Positions 49,044 through 58,067 of a stretch of 64,000 bases of DNA are shown in pieces. Both the position numbers and the translations under genes were made by a program. Origin of the DNA: an uncultured Alphaproteobacteria bacterium. GTDB lineage: Bacteria > Pseudomonadota > Alphaproteobacteria > RF32 > CAG-239. Location of the stretch: contig CAKQRQ010000007.1 of the NCBI GenBank assembly GCA_934271465.1, positions 1-64,000 on the forward strand, in the 5' to 3' direction. The notes beneath the pieces were generated by a model. It was not told where the DNA came from, did no database searches, and was given only the letters and a program-made list of their open reading frames with translations. Position 1 is the stretch's first letter, and every line of letters begins with the position of its first letter.

Positions 49044-49490
49044 TTAGCACACCATCAGTTTTTTGACCATCTCCGGCATAATTTTGAGAGGCTTTTTATC
49101 TTTAATTGACAAATAAACAGCTTTCAAATCAACCGTTGCTAAAATCTCGCTCTCGCGCCTGATTTCCTGATGAATCACAATACTGGCGTGTCCCACCTTG
49201 ACCACCTGACAGCTGACAATCAAATCATCATCCAGCACCGCCGACTTCAGATAATCTATCTCACAATGCCTGACAACCCAGCCGACTCTGTCCTCCGATT
49301 GAAGGTCTTCTTGCTGATGCCCGCCCAAAAACCGCAAAAATTCACTCCGGCATCTTTCGGCAAACTTGAGATAATTGGCATAATACACTATTCCCTCGGC
49401 ATCGGTATCTTCATAATAGACACGCATAGGAAGCAAAAACTCTTTTCCGACCAATTCGCCCCTCGCCGGCGTCAAAGATTTTATAATCAT
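49044..49490 (-). CDS. ybgC: Tol-Pal-associated acyl-CoA thioesterase YbgC
   Basis: A 148-aa hotdog-fold thioesterase. The start is the ATG at 49488-49490, which shares one base with the ruvB TGA (TGATG) and has a GAGGGG ribosome binding site; the frame also allows a GTG two codons earlier. The active-site signature VYYEDTDAEGIVYYANYLKFAER with the catalytic Asp is near residue 26. YbgC is encoded with tol genes across proteobacteria and acts on short or long acyl-CoA, possibly in phospholipid metabolism. Here it bridges ruvAB and tolQRA. Confidence 0.93.
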   Translation of the reverse strand: MIIKSLTPARGELVGKEFLLPMRVYYEDTDAEGIVYYANYLKFAERCRSEFLRFLGGHQQEDLQSEDRVGWVVRHCEIDYLKSAVLDDDLIVSCQVVKVGHASIVIHQEIRRESEILATVDLKAVYLSIKDKKPLKIMPEMVKKLMVC

Positions 49491-50542
49491 CAGCACCCCT
49501 CTAGCAAATCTAATTGCGGATTATATTTGTCCTTTTTAAGGTTTGGCACACCCAAATACTGGCAGCCCAAATCCGAAATCACGCGTCCGCGCGGCGTTCT
49601 CTGCAAAAAGCCGAGCTTAAGCAAAAACGGCTCTATGACTTCTTCTATCGTGTCGCGTTCCTCGGACAACGCCGCCGCCAACGTATCGGCACCAACCGGC
49701 CCGCCGCCGTAATTTTTTAAGATGCAATTTAAATATCTGCGGTCAAAGGCGTCCAGCCCGTAATCATCAACATCAAGCCTTTTCAAGGCACCGTCAGCAA
49801 TTTTATTATCAATCTCTGCCGCGCCGCATACCGCACCAAAGTCGCGCACGCGTCTGAGCAGACGGCCGGCCACACGCGGCGTCCCACGGGATCTTTTAGC
49901 AATTTCAAGTGCGCCGACATCTGACAAAGGCATATTCAAAAGTCTTGCCCCGCGCTGAACAATTTTTTTCAAATCTTCCGGCGAATAAAAATCCAACCGC
50001 AGCGGAATTCCAAAACGTTCTCTCAACGGCGTGGACAACATTCCCGAACGAGTTGTTGCCCCTACTAATGTAAAAGGCTGCAAATCGATTCGAACGGATC
50101 TGGCCGAGGGACCTTCTCCGATAATCAAATCAAGCTGAAAATCTTCCATTGCCGAATACAAGACCTCTTCAATGGCAGGGTTCAGGCGATGAATTTCATC
50201 AATAAACAACACATCATTGCGTTCAAGATTCGTCAAAATGGCGGCCAAATCACCTGATTTTGAAATCATCGGCGCCGACGTCGCTCTAAACCCGACCCCG
50301 AGCTCTTTTGCCACAATTGAGGCCAATGTTGTTTTGCCAAGCCCCGGAGGGCCAAACAGCAATACGTGATCCAGCGCCTCGCCGCGCCCTTTAGCTGCAT
50401 CAATAAAGACTTTGAGGTTTTCACAAACATTTTTTTGCCCGACAAAATCAGCCAAACTCGTCGGCCGCAGATTAACAGGCATTGCCGAATCCGTTTCATC
50501 TCCAGTCTGTTCTTTGGGGCTGACTATTCTTTCATCAATCAT
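49490..50542 (-). CDS. ruvB: Holliday junction branch-migration ATPase RuvB
   Basis: A 350-aa AAA+ motor that drives branch migration with RuvA. Motifs: RPTSLADFVGQKNVCENL near residue 27, Walker A LLFGPPGLGKTTLA near 60, Walker B DVLFIDEIHRL near 110, sensor 1 TLVGATTRSGML near 158, and arginine-rich GTPRVAGRLLRRVRDF near 215, with the C-terminal winged helix (LKLGFLQRTPRGRVI). It overlaps ruvA by 8 bp upstream and ybgC by 1 bp downstream, so all three are translationally coupled. Confidence 0.97.
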   Translation of the reverse strand: MIDERIVSPKEQTGDETDSAMPVNLRPTSLADFVGQKNVCENLKVFIDAAKGRGEALDHVLLFGPPGLGKTTLASIVAKELGVGFRATSAPMISKSGDLAAILTNLERNDVLFIDEIHRLNPAIEEVLYSAMEDFQLDLIIGEGPSARSVRIDLQPFTLVGATTRSGMLSTPLRERFGIPLRLDFYSPEDLKKIVQRGARLLNMPLSDVGALEIAKRSRGTPRVAGRLLRRVRDFGAVCGAAEIDNKIADGALKRLDVDDYGLDAFDRRYLNCILKNYGGGPVGADTLAAALSEERDTIEEVIEPFLLKLGFLQRTPRGRVISDLGCQYLGVPNLKKDKYNPQLDLLEGC

Positions 50543-51203
50543 TGATTAAGTCCTTTTGCGCAAATTCTCTCAAAGACAAGCGGATTAACGTGCCCATATC
50601 GGCATCAGGCGCCTTGACCATAGCCTGATTAACCGCCTTATAAGCCTCAAGCCGCTGATAGCCGAGGTTGACCAACGCCGAAATAGCGTCTTCCATTTTA
50701 TCGGGATCGCCCTGCTGAGCCTCCACAACATCAGCCACGCTTGCCGCATCTTCTTCAGGTGTCACATTCATTGTCAAATCCTTTGCCATTTCGGTTACGG
50801 GAATTGTCACGATTTTATCCTTAAGTTCGGTCACAATGCGCGCCGCCAATTTAGGGCCGACTCCGCTGGCGCGCGTAAACGAATTTTTATCCTGTGCCGA
50901 TACCGCCTGAGACAACTGCATTGGCGACAGAACCGACAAGATAGCCAGACAGACTTTTGCTCCGACACCCTGAACCTTTGTCAAAGTATTAAACCATTCT
51001 TTTTCCCAGGCATCATAAAAGCCGAACAAAGAAATACTGTCTTCGCGCACAACCGTCTCAATCAAGAGCGAAACCTCAACTCCCAACACCAATTTTGAAA
51101 GTGTTTTAGCCGAGGCTTGAACCAAATAGCCGACGCCGTGAACATCAACAATACAATAGTCTTCGCCCAAACCGTCAACAAAACCGTGCAATTTTGCAAT
51201 CAT
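50535..51203 (-). CDS. ruvA: Holliday junction branch-migration protein RuvA
   Basis: A 222-aa RuvA that tetramerises on Holliday junctions and loads RuvB. The start is the ATG at 51201-51203 (MIAKLHGFVDGLGEDYCIVD), the family's normal N-terminus; the frame continues 33 codons upstream into AT-rich noncoding sequence. OB-fold domain (1-65), tandem helix-hairpin-helix motifs (LTKVQGVGAKVCLAILSVL and FTRASGVGPKLAARIVTELK), and the C-terminal RuvB-binding three-helix domain (EDAISALVNLGYQRLEAYKAV) are all present. Divergent from ruvC, 156 bp away. Confidence 0.96.
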   Translation of the reverse strand: MIAKLHGFVDGLGEDYCIVDVHGVGYLVQASAKTLSKLVLGVEVSLLIETVVREDSISLFGFYDAWEKEWFNTLTKVQGVGAKVCLAILSVLSPMQLSQAVSAQDKNSFTRASGVGPKLAARIVTELKDKIVTIPVTEMAKDLTMNVTPEEDAASVADVVEAQQGDPDKMEDAISALVNLGYQRLEAYKAVNQAMVKAPDADMGTLIRLSLREFAQKDLIND

Positions 51204-51359
51204 CAATATAATCCTTAAATTAACAGATATCATTATCCTAAACAAAAAGCTTTTGAGACACAAGCCTTTTTTAAAGTTAAAAACAGAACAAACATAGGAC
51301 AAAATTTTTGTTTGATTTTTTTGCCTCGGCTGATATTCTGGCTTTAGAGGAGAAAATAA

Positions 51360-51839
51360 ATGATTAGGATTTTAGGGCTTGACCCAAGTTTGTCTTCAAC
51401 AGGATGGGGTGTCATAGAGGCCGAAAACAACCGCCTGCGTTATGTGGCGGACGGATTTATCCCGACCGACGCCAAAACGCCGATTGCCGAACGCTTGGTT
51501 CAAATCCACAAAGCCCTTAACGAGGTTATCGAGCTCTACAAACCCGATGAAGCCTCTATTGAGCAGGTCTTTATGAACTCAAACGCCGTCTCGACCATCA
51601 AGCTCGGCATGGCGCGCGGCGTGATCATCATGGCACCGGCTTTGTATCATATTCCCGTGACGGAATACGAACCCAACCAAATCAAAAAAGCCGTTGTGGG
51701 CGTCGGAAAAGCCGAAAAATCACAAGTTGAAACCATGGTCAAAATTTTGCTCCCCGGATGCAAACCCAAAAACAATGATGCGTCCGACGCTCTGGCCATA
51801 GCCATTACGCATAATTCATTCCGAAAAACCAGAGGATAA
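51360..51839 (+). CDS. ruvC: Crossover junction endodeoxyribonuclease RuvC
   Basis: A 159-aa RNase H-fold resolvase that cuts Holliday junctions symmetrically. The four acidic catalytic positions are visible: Asp in ILGLDPSLSSTGWG (residue 7), Glu in SIEQVF (near 68), and the C-terminal pair region NNDASDALAIAITH (near 140). Ribosome binding site GAGGAG. Usually ruvC precedes ruvA on the same strand; here it is divergent from ruvA-ruvB, so a local inversion may have split the cluster. Confidence 0.95.
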   Translation: MIRILGLDPSLSSTGWGVIEAENNRLRYVADGFIPTDAKTPIAERLVQIHKALNEVIELYKPDEASIEQVFMNSNAVSTIKLGMARGVIIMAPALYHIPVTEYEPNQIKKAVVGVGKAEKSQVETMVKILLPGCKPKNNDASDALAIAITHNSFRKTRG

Positions 51840-51912
51840 GAAGAAGATTAGCTCTTTGCTCGCCAGCACTAAGAAGTAGTCAATTAAGCCCGAATATGAC
51901 TGTGGAGAATTT

Positions 51913-53856
51913 TTACCCAAACAACGCGAGCACGCTCTGGGCGGAATTGGCCGCAAGTGAAAGCGCGTTGGTTGCAAGCTGTTGACGGGTTTGGAGCGCC
52001 AAATAATTTGCGGATTCCTCGTTCATATCAGCCAAAACTAAATTATCCGCGCCTGTTTCAAGAACATCTGTCAAAGACTCGGTAAAGTTTTGCCGCGTTT
52101 GGATTATGCTGTAATTATTCCCGAGTTCTGATTGAAACGTGCGGATTTTGTTAACAGCAGCTAAAAGTTCTTGAATTGAGTTGGCAATATCGCCCTGCGT
52201 TGTCCATTCAGCTTTGGTCAGTCCTAACGCGGCGGAACTCATATCCTTTCCTTGGACTGTTAGTTTGTTGTTTCGGGTTTCGTTGAAGACAACATCAAGT
52301 TTCTCATTCTTCAAAAGATTAACACCCTGATATGATGAATCATTAATTAATTTATCATATTGCTCAAAGGCTTTATTATATTGGTCGGCATAATCCGTAA
52401 CTGAAGAAACCTCTGTTTCTTTTTGATATCCTTTAATCCCCTGTTCAGCTTTGGCTTGAAGAGCATTAACCATTTCATCCAAGAAATCCAGCGATGGCGC
52501 AACCTCACCGGCCTCTTCCGCAAATCCGGTCGGAAGATTATTATTGAGCATCGTGTTGTCGCTAACATTGGTGTCTGTTTTATAAACCTTTCCGTTCCAA
52601 CCAAACTTTGAACCCGCAACAGCGTTGAAAGTAAGACGATTGTTCTCGTTCCAAAATAATCGTCTAGAGCTTTCTATATTCATCTGAACATCAGAAGAAT
52701 TAAGATTTACCATTAAAGGAGTATACGTTGCAACAAAATTCTCAAGAGTTTTCATATTCAATGATGCTTTATCATTTAAGGTTAACTCTCCATAAACAAA
52801 ACCGCCATCTCCCCCTGTCAGCACCATGTTCAAAGAGCTATTTTCCAGAAATTCCGTTTTTGAATCGCTAAATCCTCGTTCCGCTGCAACAATATTCAAT
52901 TGCGCATTGGCAGATACCTTCATGGCCGATAGACCTATAGCTCTTGAGGCTTTTTGGAGCATATAGATATTCAAATTTCCTGTAACTTGAACATCAGTTC
53001 CATTTAAAAGCCCGTGAGACAGAATTTTTTTATCGTCATTTCTTCCTTTTTCATAAATAAAATTATTGCCAGTGATGAGCGTATTATTTCCTAAATATAT
53101 TCCTACGGAACTTATCCCTTTTTGATTATAATCTATTTGTTCCATATTGTCTATCATCAGATCAATGCTATTAATCGTAATATTAGACTTGAGGGATAGG
53201 TTAACAATTGAACTTCCAACACTCGTTCTCGTCACTCCGCGGATTGAGATATCAGAAATAACTAAATCATCAGCTTGAGTCACAATGCCGCTTGTTATAT
53301 TCAATTTCTCTAAATCAATGTCGATGCTCGAGAACTTGCCGGTATCCGGTTCTTCAACGCCGTAATAGCCCACGCCGACAAGGTTTTGTCCGGCTTTTAG
53401 GCTGATTTGTCCTTCGGCTTGGATATTGCCATAAATGACGATGTTTCCTTGAACACCGCTGTCCAAAGCGGCTTTGAGTTCCGCCCAATTACTTGCAACC
53501 GCCGCAACGTTTTCTTGACTTGCAAACCATTCTTTGCTCGGGATTTTGGTTGCTGCTAGGGCTTCCGTTGCTATGGCCGAGGCTTGTTCGAGGAACGACA
53601 CGCCGCTTGTCAGGCCTTGCGTTGCCGCTTGAATGGTTTGGATCCCCTGTCCCATCGCGTCTAATAAGGCGTCTAAATCCGAGGCTCTGTTTGTGAGGGC
53701 TCTGGCTTGGTAATAACTTGACGCATTATCAATAGCGGAATTGACTTTCTTGCCGGTTGAAAGCCTTTCCTGCGTCGTGTTCATTTGTTTGGAGATGTTT
53801 TTGAGGCTGTTTAAGTTACTCCGCATTGACGCCGTCAGCGTGATACTCTTTACCAT
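51913..53856 (-). CDS. fliC: Flagellin with large beta-helix-like insert
   Basis: A 647-aa flagellin. Residues 1-98 are the N-terminal D0/D1 helix (MNTTQERLSTGKKVNSAIDN, LTSGVSFLEQASAIATEAL). The C-terminal 200 residues resume the flagellin core in order: YADQYNKAFEQYDKLINDSS, YQGVNLL, a beta-hairpin (LDVVFNE), then the C-terminal helices NYSIIQTRQNFTESL and LALQTRQQLATNALSLAANS. Between them, about residues 99-440, lies an insert with repeated short beta strands (GNIVIYGNIQAEGQISLKAG, NITINSIDLMI, LNMKTLENF), like a right-handed beta-helix. YQGVNLL normally belongs to N-terminal D1, so the insert interrupts D1 instead of replacing D2/D3. The ribosome binding site GGGGAGGTG is strong. It is the only flagellin gene in the window. 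Confidence 0.9.
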   Translation of the reverse strand: MVKSITLTASMRSNLNSLKNISKQMNTTQERLSTGKKVNSAIDNASSYYQARALTNRASDLDALLDAMGQGIQTIQAATQGLTSGVSFLEQASAIATEALAATKIPSKEWFASQENVAAVASNWAELKAALDSGVQGNIVIYGNIQAEGQISLKAGQNLVGVGYYGVEEPDTGKFSSIDIDLEKLNITSGIVTQADDLVISDISIRGVTRTSVGSSIVNLSLKSNITINSIDLMIDNMEQIDYNQKGISSVGIYLGNNTLITGNNFIYEKGRNDDKKILSHGLLNGTDVQVTGNLNIYMLQKASRAIGLSAMKVSANAQLNIVAAERGFSDSKTEFLENSSLNMVLTGGDGGFVYGELTLNDKASLNMKTLENFVATYTPLMVNLNSSDVQMNIESSRRLFWNENNRLTFNAVAGSKFGWNGKVYKTDTNVSDNTMLNNNLPTGFAEEAGEVAPSLDFLDEMVNALQAKAEQGIKGYQKETEVSSVTDYADQYNKAFEQYDKLINDSSYQGVNLLKNEKLDVVFNETRNNKLTVQGKDMSSAALGLTKAEWTTQGDIANSIQELLAAVNKIRTFQSELGNNYSIIQTRQNFTESLTDVLETGADNLVLADMNEESANYLALQTRQQLATNALSLAANSAQSVLALFG

Positions 53857-53889
53857 ATCACACCTCCCCGTTGCGAATGCGCGGAAAGC

Positions 53890-53991
53890 CTAGAAACTGT
53901 AGGGGGGGGGTAAGACGAGGCGTGTGCTTGAACCACCCGCGGCACCTGCCGCAAGTCCGTTCAATTCGTTGCTGTCATTTCCAAACACCAC
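53890..53991 (-). promoter_or_regulatory. Upstream reading frame containing a nine-C tract before flagellin
   Basis: On the minus strand a 33-codon frame (GTG start possible) runs through FGNDSNELNGLAAGAAGG, SSTRLVL and PPPYSF to a TAG 34 nt before the flagellin ATG. Its three consecutive Pro codons are the C9 tract (53902-53910 as G9 on the plus strand). A change of one C would shift the frame so that it ends at or within a few bases of the flagellin start (TGA one base before the ATG, or TAA overlapping it). No ribosome binding site is evident for it, so it may not be translated. Confidence 0.35.
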
Positions 53992-54116
53992 TCAAAAACC
54001 TCGTTTTTATACCTTAAAAGAAGAGCAAAAGTCTCCTTTTTACTCTCCTTTTAATCTATTATCTTTCCTCTCCGTTTCAATCTCTTTCGAAAACTTATGC
54101 AGAAGTTTTTTAATAA

Positions 54117-54160
54117 AAAAATCTGCCCTTTGAGCAATTACCCAAAGAGCAGACTTTTTA
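54117..54160 (-). terminator. Terminator after tuf
   Basis: TCTGCCCTTTG pairs imperfectly with CAAAGAGCAGA across a loop, with A/T runs on both sides, beginning about 15 bp downstream of the tuf stop. The rest of the 53857-54173 gap holds the flagellin leader and nothing else recognisable. Confidence 0.75.
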
Positions 54161-54173
54161 TAAATTGCTGATA

Positions 54174-55364
54174 TTATTTCAAAATCTTAGAAACAACACC
54201 GGCACCGACAGTGTGTCCGCCTTCACGAATAGCGAAGCGCAAACCTTCGTTCATCGCAATCGGGTGAATCAATTTTGCTGTCATTGTGATGTTATCTCCA
54301 GGCATGACCATCTCTGTTCCTTCTGGAAGTTCAATAGAGCCTGTAACGTCTGTTGTTCTGAAATAGAACTGAGGACGATAGTTTGAGAAGAACGGTGTAT
54401 GACGTCCGCCTTCTTCTTTTGTCAAAATATAGCATTCGCATTTGAATTCTGTGTGCGGTGTGATAGAGCCCGGAGCGGCCAAAACTTGTCCTCTCTCGAC
54501 TTCCTCTCTCTTTGTGCCGCGCAACAGAACACCGATGTTGTCTCCGGCTTCGCCCTGATCCAACAATTTGCGGAACATTTCAATTCCTGTGCAGGTTGTC
54601 TTCTGGGTCGGTCTGATACCTACGATTTCGATTTCATCGCCAACTTTCAAAACGCCTCTTTCTACACGGCCTGTTACAACCGTGCCGCGGCCTGAAATGG
54701 AGAATACATCTTCAATCGGCATCAAGAACGGTTTGTCTTTCGGACGATCCGGCTGCGGAATGTAGTTGTCTACGGCGTTCATCAATTCAATAATGGAATC
54801 ATGACCAATCTTCGGATCACCATTTTCCAATACAGCCAATGCCGATCCTTTAATAATCGGAATCTCATCTCCCGGGAAGTCATAAGATTTCAACAAATCT
54901 CTGATTTCCATCTCGACCAATTCCAACAACTCCGGATCATCGACCTGATCTACTTTGTTCATATAAACGACTATCGCCGGAACACCGACCTGACGTGCCA
55001 ACAAAATGTGCTCGCGTGTTTGCGGCATCGGACCATCAGCGGCTGATACAACCAAAATAGCGCCGTCCATCTGCGCTGCACCTGTAATCATGTTTTTAAC
55101 ATAGTCAGCGTGGCCCGGACAATCAACGTGCGCATAGTGGCGTTTGTCTGTCTCGTATTCAACGTGCGATGTATTAATGGTAATACCACGGGCACGCTCC
55201 TCAGGCGCCTTATCAATGTTTGCATAATCGACGAATTCCGCATCGCCCTTCTCGGCCAATACTTTTGTAATTGCTGCCGTCAAGGTCGTCTTGCCGTGGT
55301 CTACGTGGCCGATCGTGCCGATATTGCAGTGCGGTTTGTTCCGCTCAAACTTCTCTTTTGCCAT
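54174..55364 (-). CDS. tuf: Elongation factor Tu
   Basis: A 396-aa GTPase that delivers aminoacyl-tRNA to the ribosome. All G motifs are present: GHVDHGKTT near residue 19, the switch I region ARGITINTSHVEYET, DCPGHADYVKN near 81, and NKVDQVDDPEL near 136. C-terminal domains 2 and 3 are normal, ending GGHTVGAGVVSKILK. It is the last gene of rpsL-rpsG-fusA-tuf, 120 bp after fusA, and is followed by a terminator. No second tuf copy is seen in the window. Confidence 0.98.
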   Translation of the reverse strand: MAKEKFERNKPHCNIGTIGHVDHGKTTLTAAITKVLAEKGDAEFVDYANIDKAPEERARGITINTSHVEYETDKRHYAHVDCPGHADYVKNMITGAAQMDGAILVVSAADGPMPQTREHILLARQVGVPAIVVYMNKVDQVDDPELLELVEMEIRDLLKSYDFPGDEIPIIKGSALAVLENGDPKIGHDSIIELMNAVDNYIPQPDRPKDKPFLMPIEDVFSISGRGTVVTGRVERGVLKVGDEIEIVGIRPTQKTTCTGIEMFRKLLDQGEAGDNIGVLLRGTKREEVERGQVLAAPGSITPHTEFKCECYILTKEEGGRHTPFFSNYRPQFYFRTTDVTGSIELPEGTEMVMPGDNITMTAKLIHPIAMNEGLRFAIREGGHTVGAGVVSKILK

Positions 55365-55484
55365 TTTAAATTTTCTCCAAAAATAAAATTAAGTTAGTTA
55401 AATAAAAATTGTTTTTCAAAATTTCCGGACGGCAAATCAAATAGAATTCATTCGGTTTGCCGTCCGAATAAGGGTTCAAAACAC

Positions 55485-57560
55485 TTACGCGTTTTTGGCT
55501 TTTACCTTTTCGGCAATGTCCTTCGGAACCTCAGCATAATGATCAAAGACCATTGTGAACTGAGCACGTCCCTGAGACAAAGAACGCAAGGTATTAACAT
55601 AACCAAACATGTTAGCCAACGGAACCTGTGCATCAATAACACGGGCGTTCGCACGCTGATCCATTCCGTTAACCAAACCGCGGCGTGAGTTCAAATCACC
55701 GATAATATCACCCATATATTCCTCAGGCGTAACGACTTCAACCTTCATAATCGGCTCCAAAAGCTTCGGATCTGCCTGACGCATACCTTCGCGGAAAGCA
55801 GCGCGGGCAGCAATTTCAAAGCACATAACGTTAGAGTCGACCTCGTGGTAAGCACCGTCATACAGGTTGCATTTAACACCAGTTACGGGATATCCGGCAA
55901 TAACACCGGCATCCATAGCCGAACGCAAACCTTTTTCAACACCGGGGATATATTCCTTAGGAACGTTACCGCCGACAACAGTGTTTTCAAATTCAAATCC
56001 TGTATAACCTTCAATGGGTTCAAATTTGATTTTAACCTTAGCAAACTGACCAGCACCACCGGATTGTTTCTTGTGGGTGTATTCAATATCGCAGGGTTTT
56101 GTAATCGTTTCACGGTAAGCAACTTGAGGCTCGCCGACATTGGCATCAACCTTAAATTCACGTTTCAGACGGTCAACAATAATCTCAAGGTGGAGTTCGC
56201 CCATACCTCTGATAATTGTCTGACCAGAATCAGGATCTGAAGAAACCTTGAAAGACGGATCCTCCATAGCCAGTCTGGACAAAGCCAAGCCCATTTTTTC
56301 AACGTCGGCTTTTGTCTTTGGCTCAACAGCCAATTCAATAACCGGATCCGGAAATTCCATATTTTCCAAAACAATCGGCTTGGACTGATCACACAAGGTA
56401 TCTCCCGTTGTGGTATCTTTCAAACCGGCCAAAGCAACGATGTCGCCTGTCATGGCCTCTTTCAAGTCTTCACGTTTATTAGAATGCATCAACAACATAC
56501 GGCCGACACGCTCTTTCTTATCTTTAACCGAGTTATAGACATAACTTCCAGTTGTCATAACACCCGAATAAATACGTGTAAAGGTCAAAGATCCGACAAA
56601 CGGGTCGTTCATAATCTTGAAAGCTAACGCAGCCAAAGGCTGTGCATCATCAGGATGACGAACTTCTTCAGCACCTGTATCAGGGTTAACACCTTTAATG
56701 GACGGAATATCCAACGGAGAAGGCAGATAATCAACAACCGCATCCAACAAAGGCTGAACACCCTTATTTTTGAACGCTGTTCCACAGAAAACCGGAACAA
56801 AGTTCTGAGCGATTGTGCCCTTACGAATACATTTCTTCAATGTTTCAGCGGAAACCTCTTTGCCCTCCAGATAGTCTTCCATAGCCTGTTCATCTTCTTC
56901 AACGGCCATTTCAACCAACTGATGATGATATTCTTCAGCTTTTTCTTTCAAATCAGCCGGAATTTCTTTAATCTCAATCGGTGAATCTGCCGTATCGCCG
57001 GTATAAACGATAGCATTCATATTCAGCAAATCGACAACACCTCTGAAGTCAGCTTCGGCACCGATAGGCAACTGCATCGCCAAGGGTTTAGCCCCCAAGC
57101 GGTCAACAATCATATCCAAACAGCGGTAGAAGTTAGCGCCGATACGATCCATCTTGTTGCAGAAGCAAATTCTGGGAACACCGTATTTGTCAGCTTGTCT
57201 CCAAACTGTTTCGGACTGCGGTTCAACCCCAGCAACCGAATCAAAAACGGTAATGGCACCATCCAAAACACGGAGCGAACGCTCAACTTCGACTGTAAAG
57301 TCAACGTGGCCGGGGGTGTCAATCAAGTTGATTCTGTGGCCCTTCCAGAAGCAGGTTGTAGCAGCAGAGGTAATTGTAATACCGCGCTCTTGTTCCTGTT
57401 CCATCCAGTCCATGGTGGCGGCACCTTCGTGCACTTCACCAATTTTATGTGTCTGGCCTGTATAGTAAAGGATACGCTCACTGGTGGTGGTTTTACCAGC
57501 ATCAATGTGCGCCATAATACCGATATTTCTATACATTTCCAATTTATGCGAACGAGCCAT
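55485..57560 (-). CDS. fusA: Elongation factor G
   Basis: A 691-aa translocase GTPase that moves tRNA and mRNA through the ribosome. Motifs: IMAHIDAGKTTTSERIL near residue 15, ERGITITSAATT, DTPGHVDFTVEVERSLRVLD near 83, and CNKMDRIGANF near 136; domain IV has GGNVPKEYIPGVEKGL and the C-terminus LSQGRAQFTMVFDHYAEVP. Length is typical. Located 24 bp after rpsG and 120 bp before tuf in the str operon. Confidence 0.98.
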   Translation of the reverse strand: MARSHKLEMYRNIGIMAHIDAGKTTTSERILYYTGQTHKIGEVHEGAATMDWMEQEQERGITITSAATTCFWKGHRINLIDTPGHVDFTVEVERSLRVLDGAITVFDSVAGVEPQSETVWRQADKYGVPRICFCNKMDRIGANFYRCLDMIVDRLGAKPLAMQLPIGAEADFRGVVDLLNMNAIVYTGDTADSPIEIKEIPADLKEKAEEYHHQLVEMAVEEDEQAMEDYLEGKEVSAETLKKCIRKGTIAQNFVPVFCGTAFKNKGVQPLLDAVVDYLPSPLDIPSIKGVNPDTGAEEVRHPDDAQPLAALAFKIMNDPFVGSLTFTRIYSGVMTTGSYVYNSVKDKKERVGRMLLMHSNKREDLKEAMTGDIVALAGLKDTTTGDTLCDQSKPIVLENMEFPDPVIELAVEPKTKADVEKMGLALSRLAMEDPSFKVSSDPDSGQTIIRGMGELHLEIIVDRLKREFKVDANVGEPQVAYRETITKPCDIEYTHKKQSGGAGQFAKVKIKFEPIEGYTGFEFENTVVGGNVPKEYIPGVEKGLRSAMDAGVIAGYPVTGVKCNLYDGAYHEVDSNVMCFEIAARAAFREGMRQADPKLLEPIMKVEVVTPEEYMGDIIGDLNSRRGLVNGMDQRANARVIDAQVPLANMFGYVNTLRSLSQGRAQFTMVFDHYAEVPKDIAEKVKAKNA

Positions 57561-57584
57561 TATATTTTCCTATACTATATCGGG

Positions 57585-58055
57585 TTAAAATTTATAGTGA
57601 GAGAAAGCCTTGTTGGCTTCAGCCATTCTGTGAGTATCCTCACGTTTCTTAACGGCAGAACCTTTGTTAGACAAAGCATCTAACAATTCATTGGCAAGTC
57701 TTTCGGTCATTGTCGATTCGGAACGCTTTTGAGCGGCTTCAATAATCCAACGAATGGCTAAAGCCTGACGACGTTCAGGTCTAACCTCCATAGGAACTTG
57801 ATATGTCGCACCACCGACGCGGCGGGACTTAACCTCAACCAACGGCTTAACGTTTTCCAATGCATCGGCAAATACCTTCAAAGCATCCTGTTTCGACTTG
57901 GAAGCCAAAATTTCAAAAGCCGAATAAACGATTTTCTCGGCAACGGCTTTCTTACCGTCTTCCATAATGTTATTAATAAATTTAGCAACTACCTTATCGC
58001 CGTATTTGGCATCAGGCAGCACGAGTCTTTTTTCTGCTCTATGACGACGTGACAT
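57585..58055 (-). CDS. rpsG: 30S ribosomal protein S7
   Basis: A 156-aa S7, a primary 16S rRNA-binding protein that organises the 30S head and contacts tRNA at the exit site. The ATG at 58053-58055 (MSRRHRAEKRLVLPDAKYGD) is used, two codons inside the longest frame, giving the canonical length. Typical segments are VAKFINNIMEDGKKAVAEKI, VGGATYQVPMEVRPERRQAL and the C-terminal EDTHRMAEANKAFSHYKF. It lies 12 bp after rpsL. Confidence 0.97.
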   Translation of the reverse strand: MSRRHRAEKRLVLPDAKYGDKVVAKFINNIMEDGKKAVAEKIVYSAFEILASKSKQDALKVFADALENVKPLVEVKSRRVGGATYQVPMEVRPERRQALAIRWIIEAAQKRSESTMTERLANELLDALSNKGSAVKKREDTHRMAEANKAFSHYKF

Positions 58056-58067
58056 TATCAAATCTCC

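Noticed and set aside
53902..53910. Homopolymer as a sequencing artefact only
   Set aside because: Length error is possible, but the tract lies in a context (flagellin leader, open frame) where variation would matter, so it is kept as a finding with moderate score.
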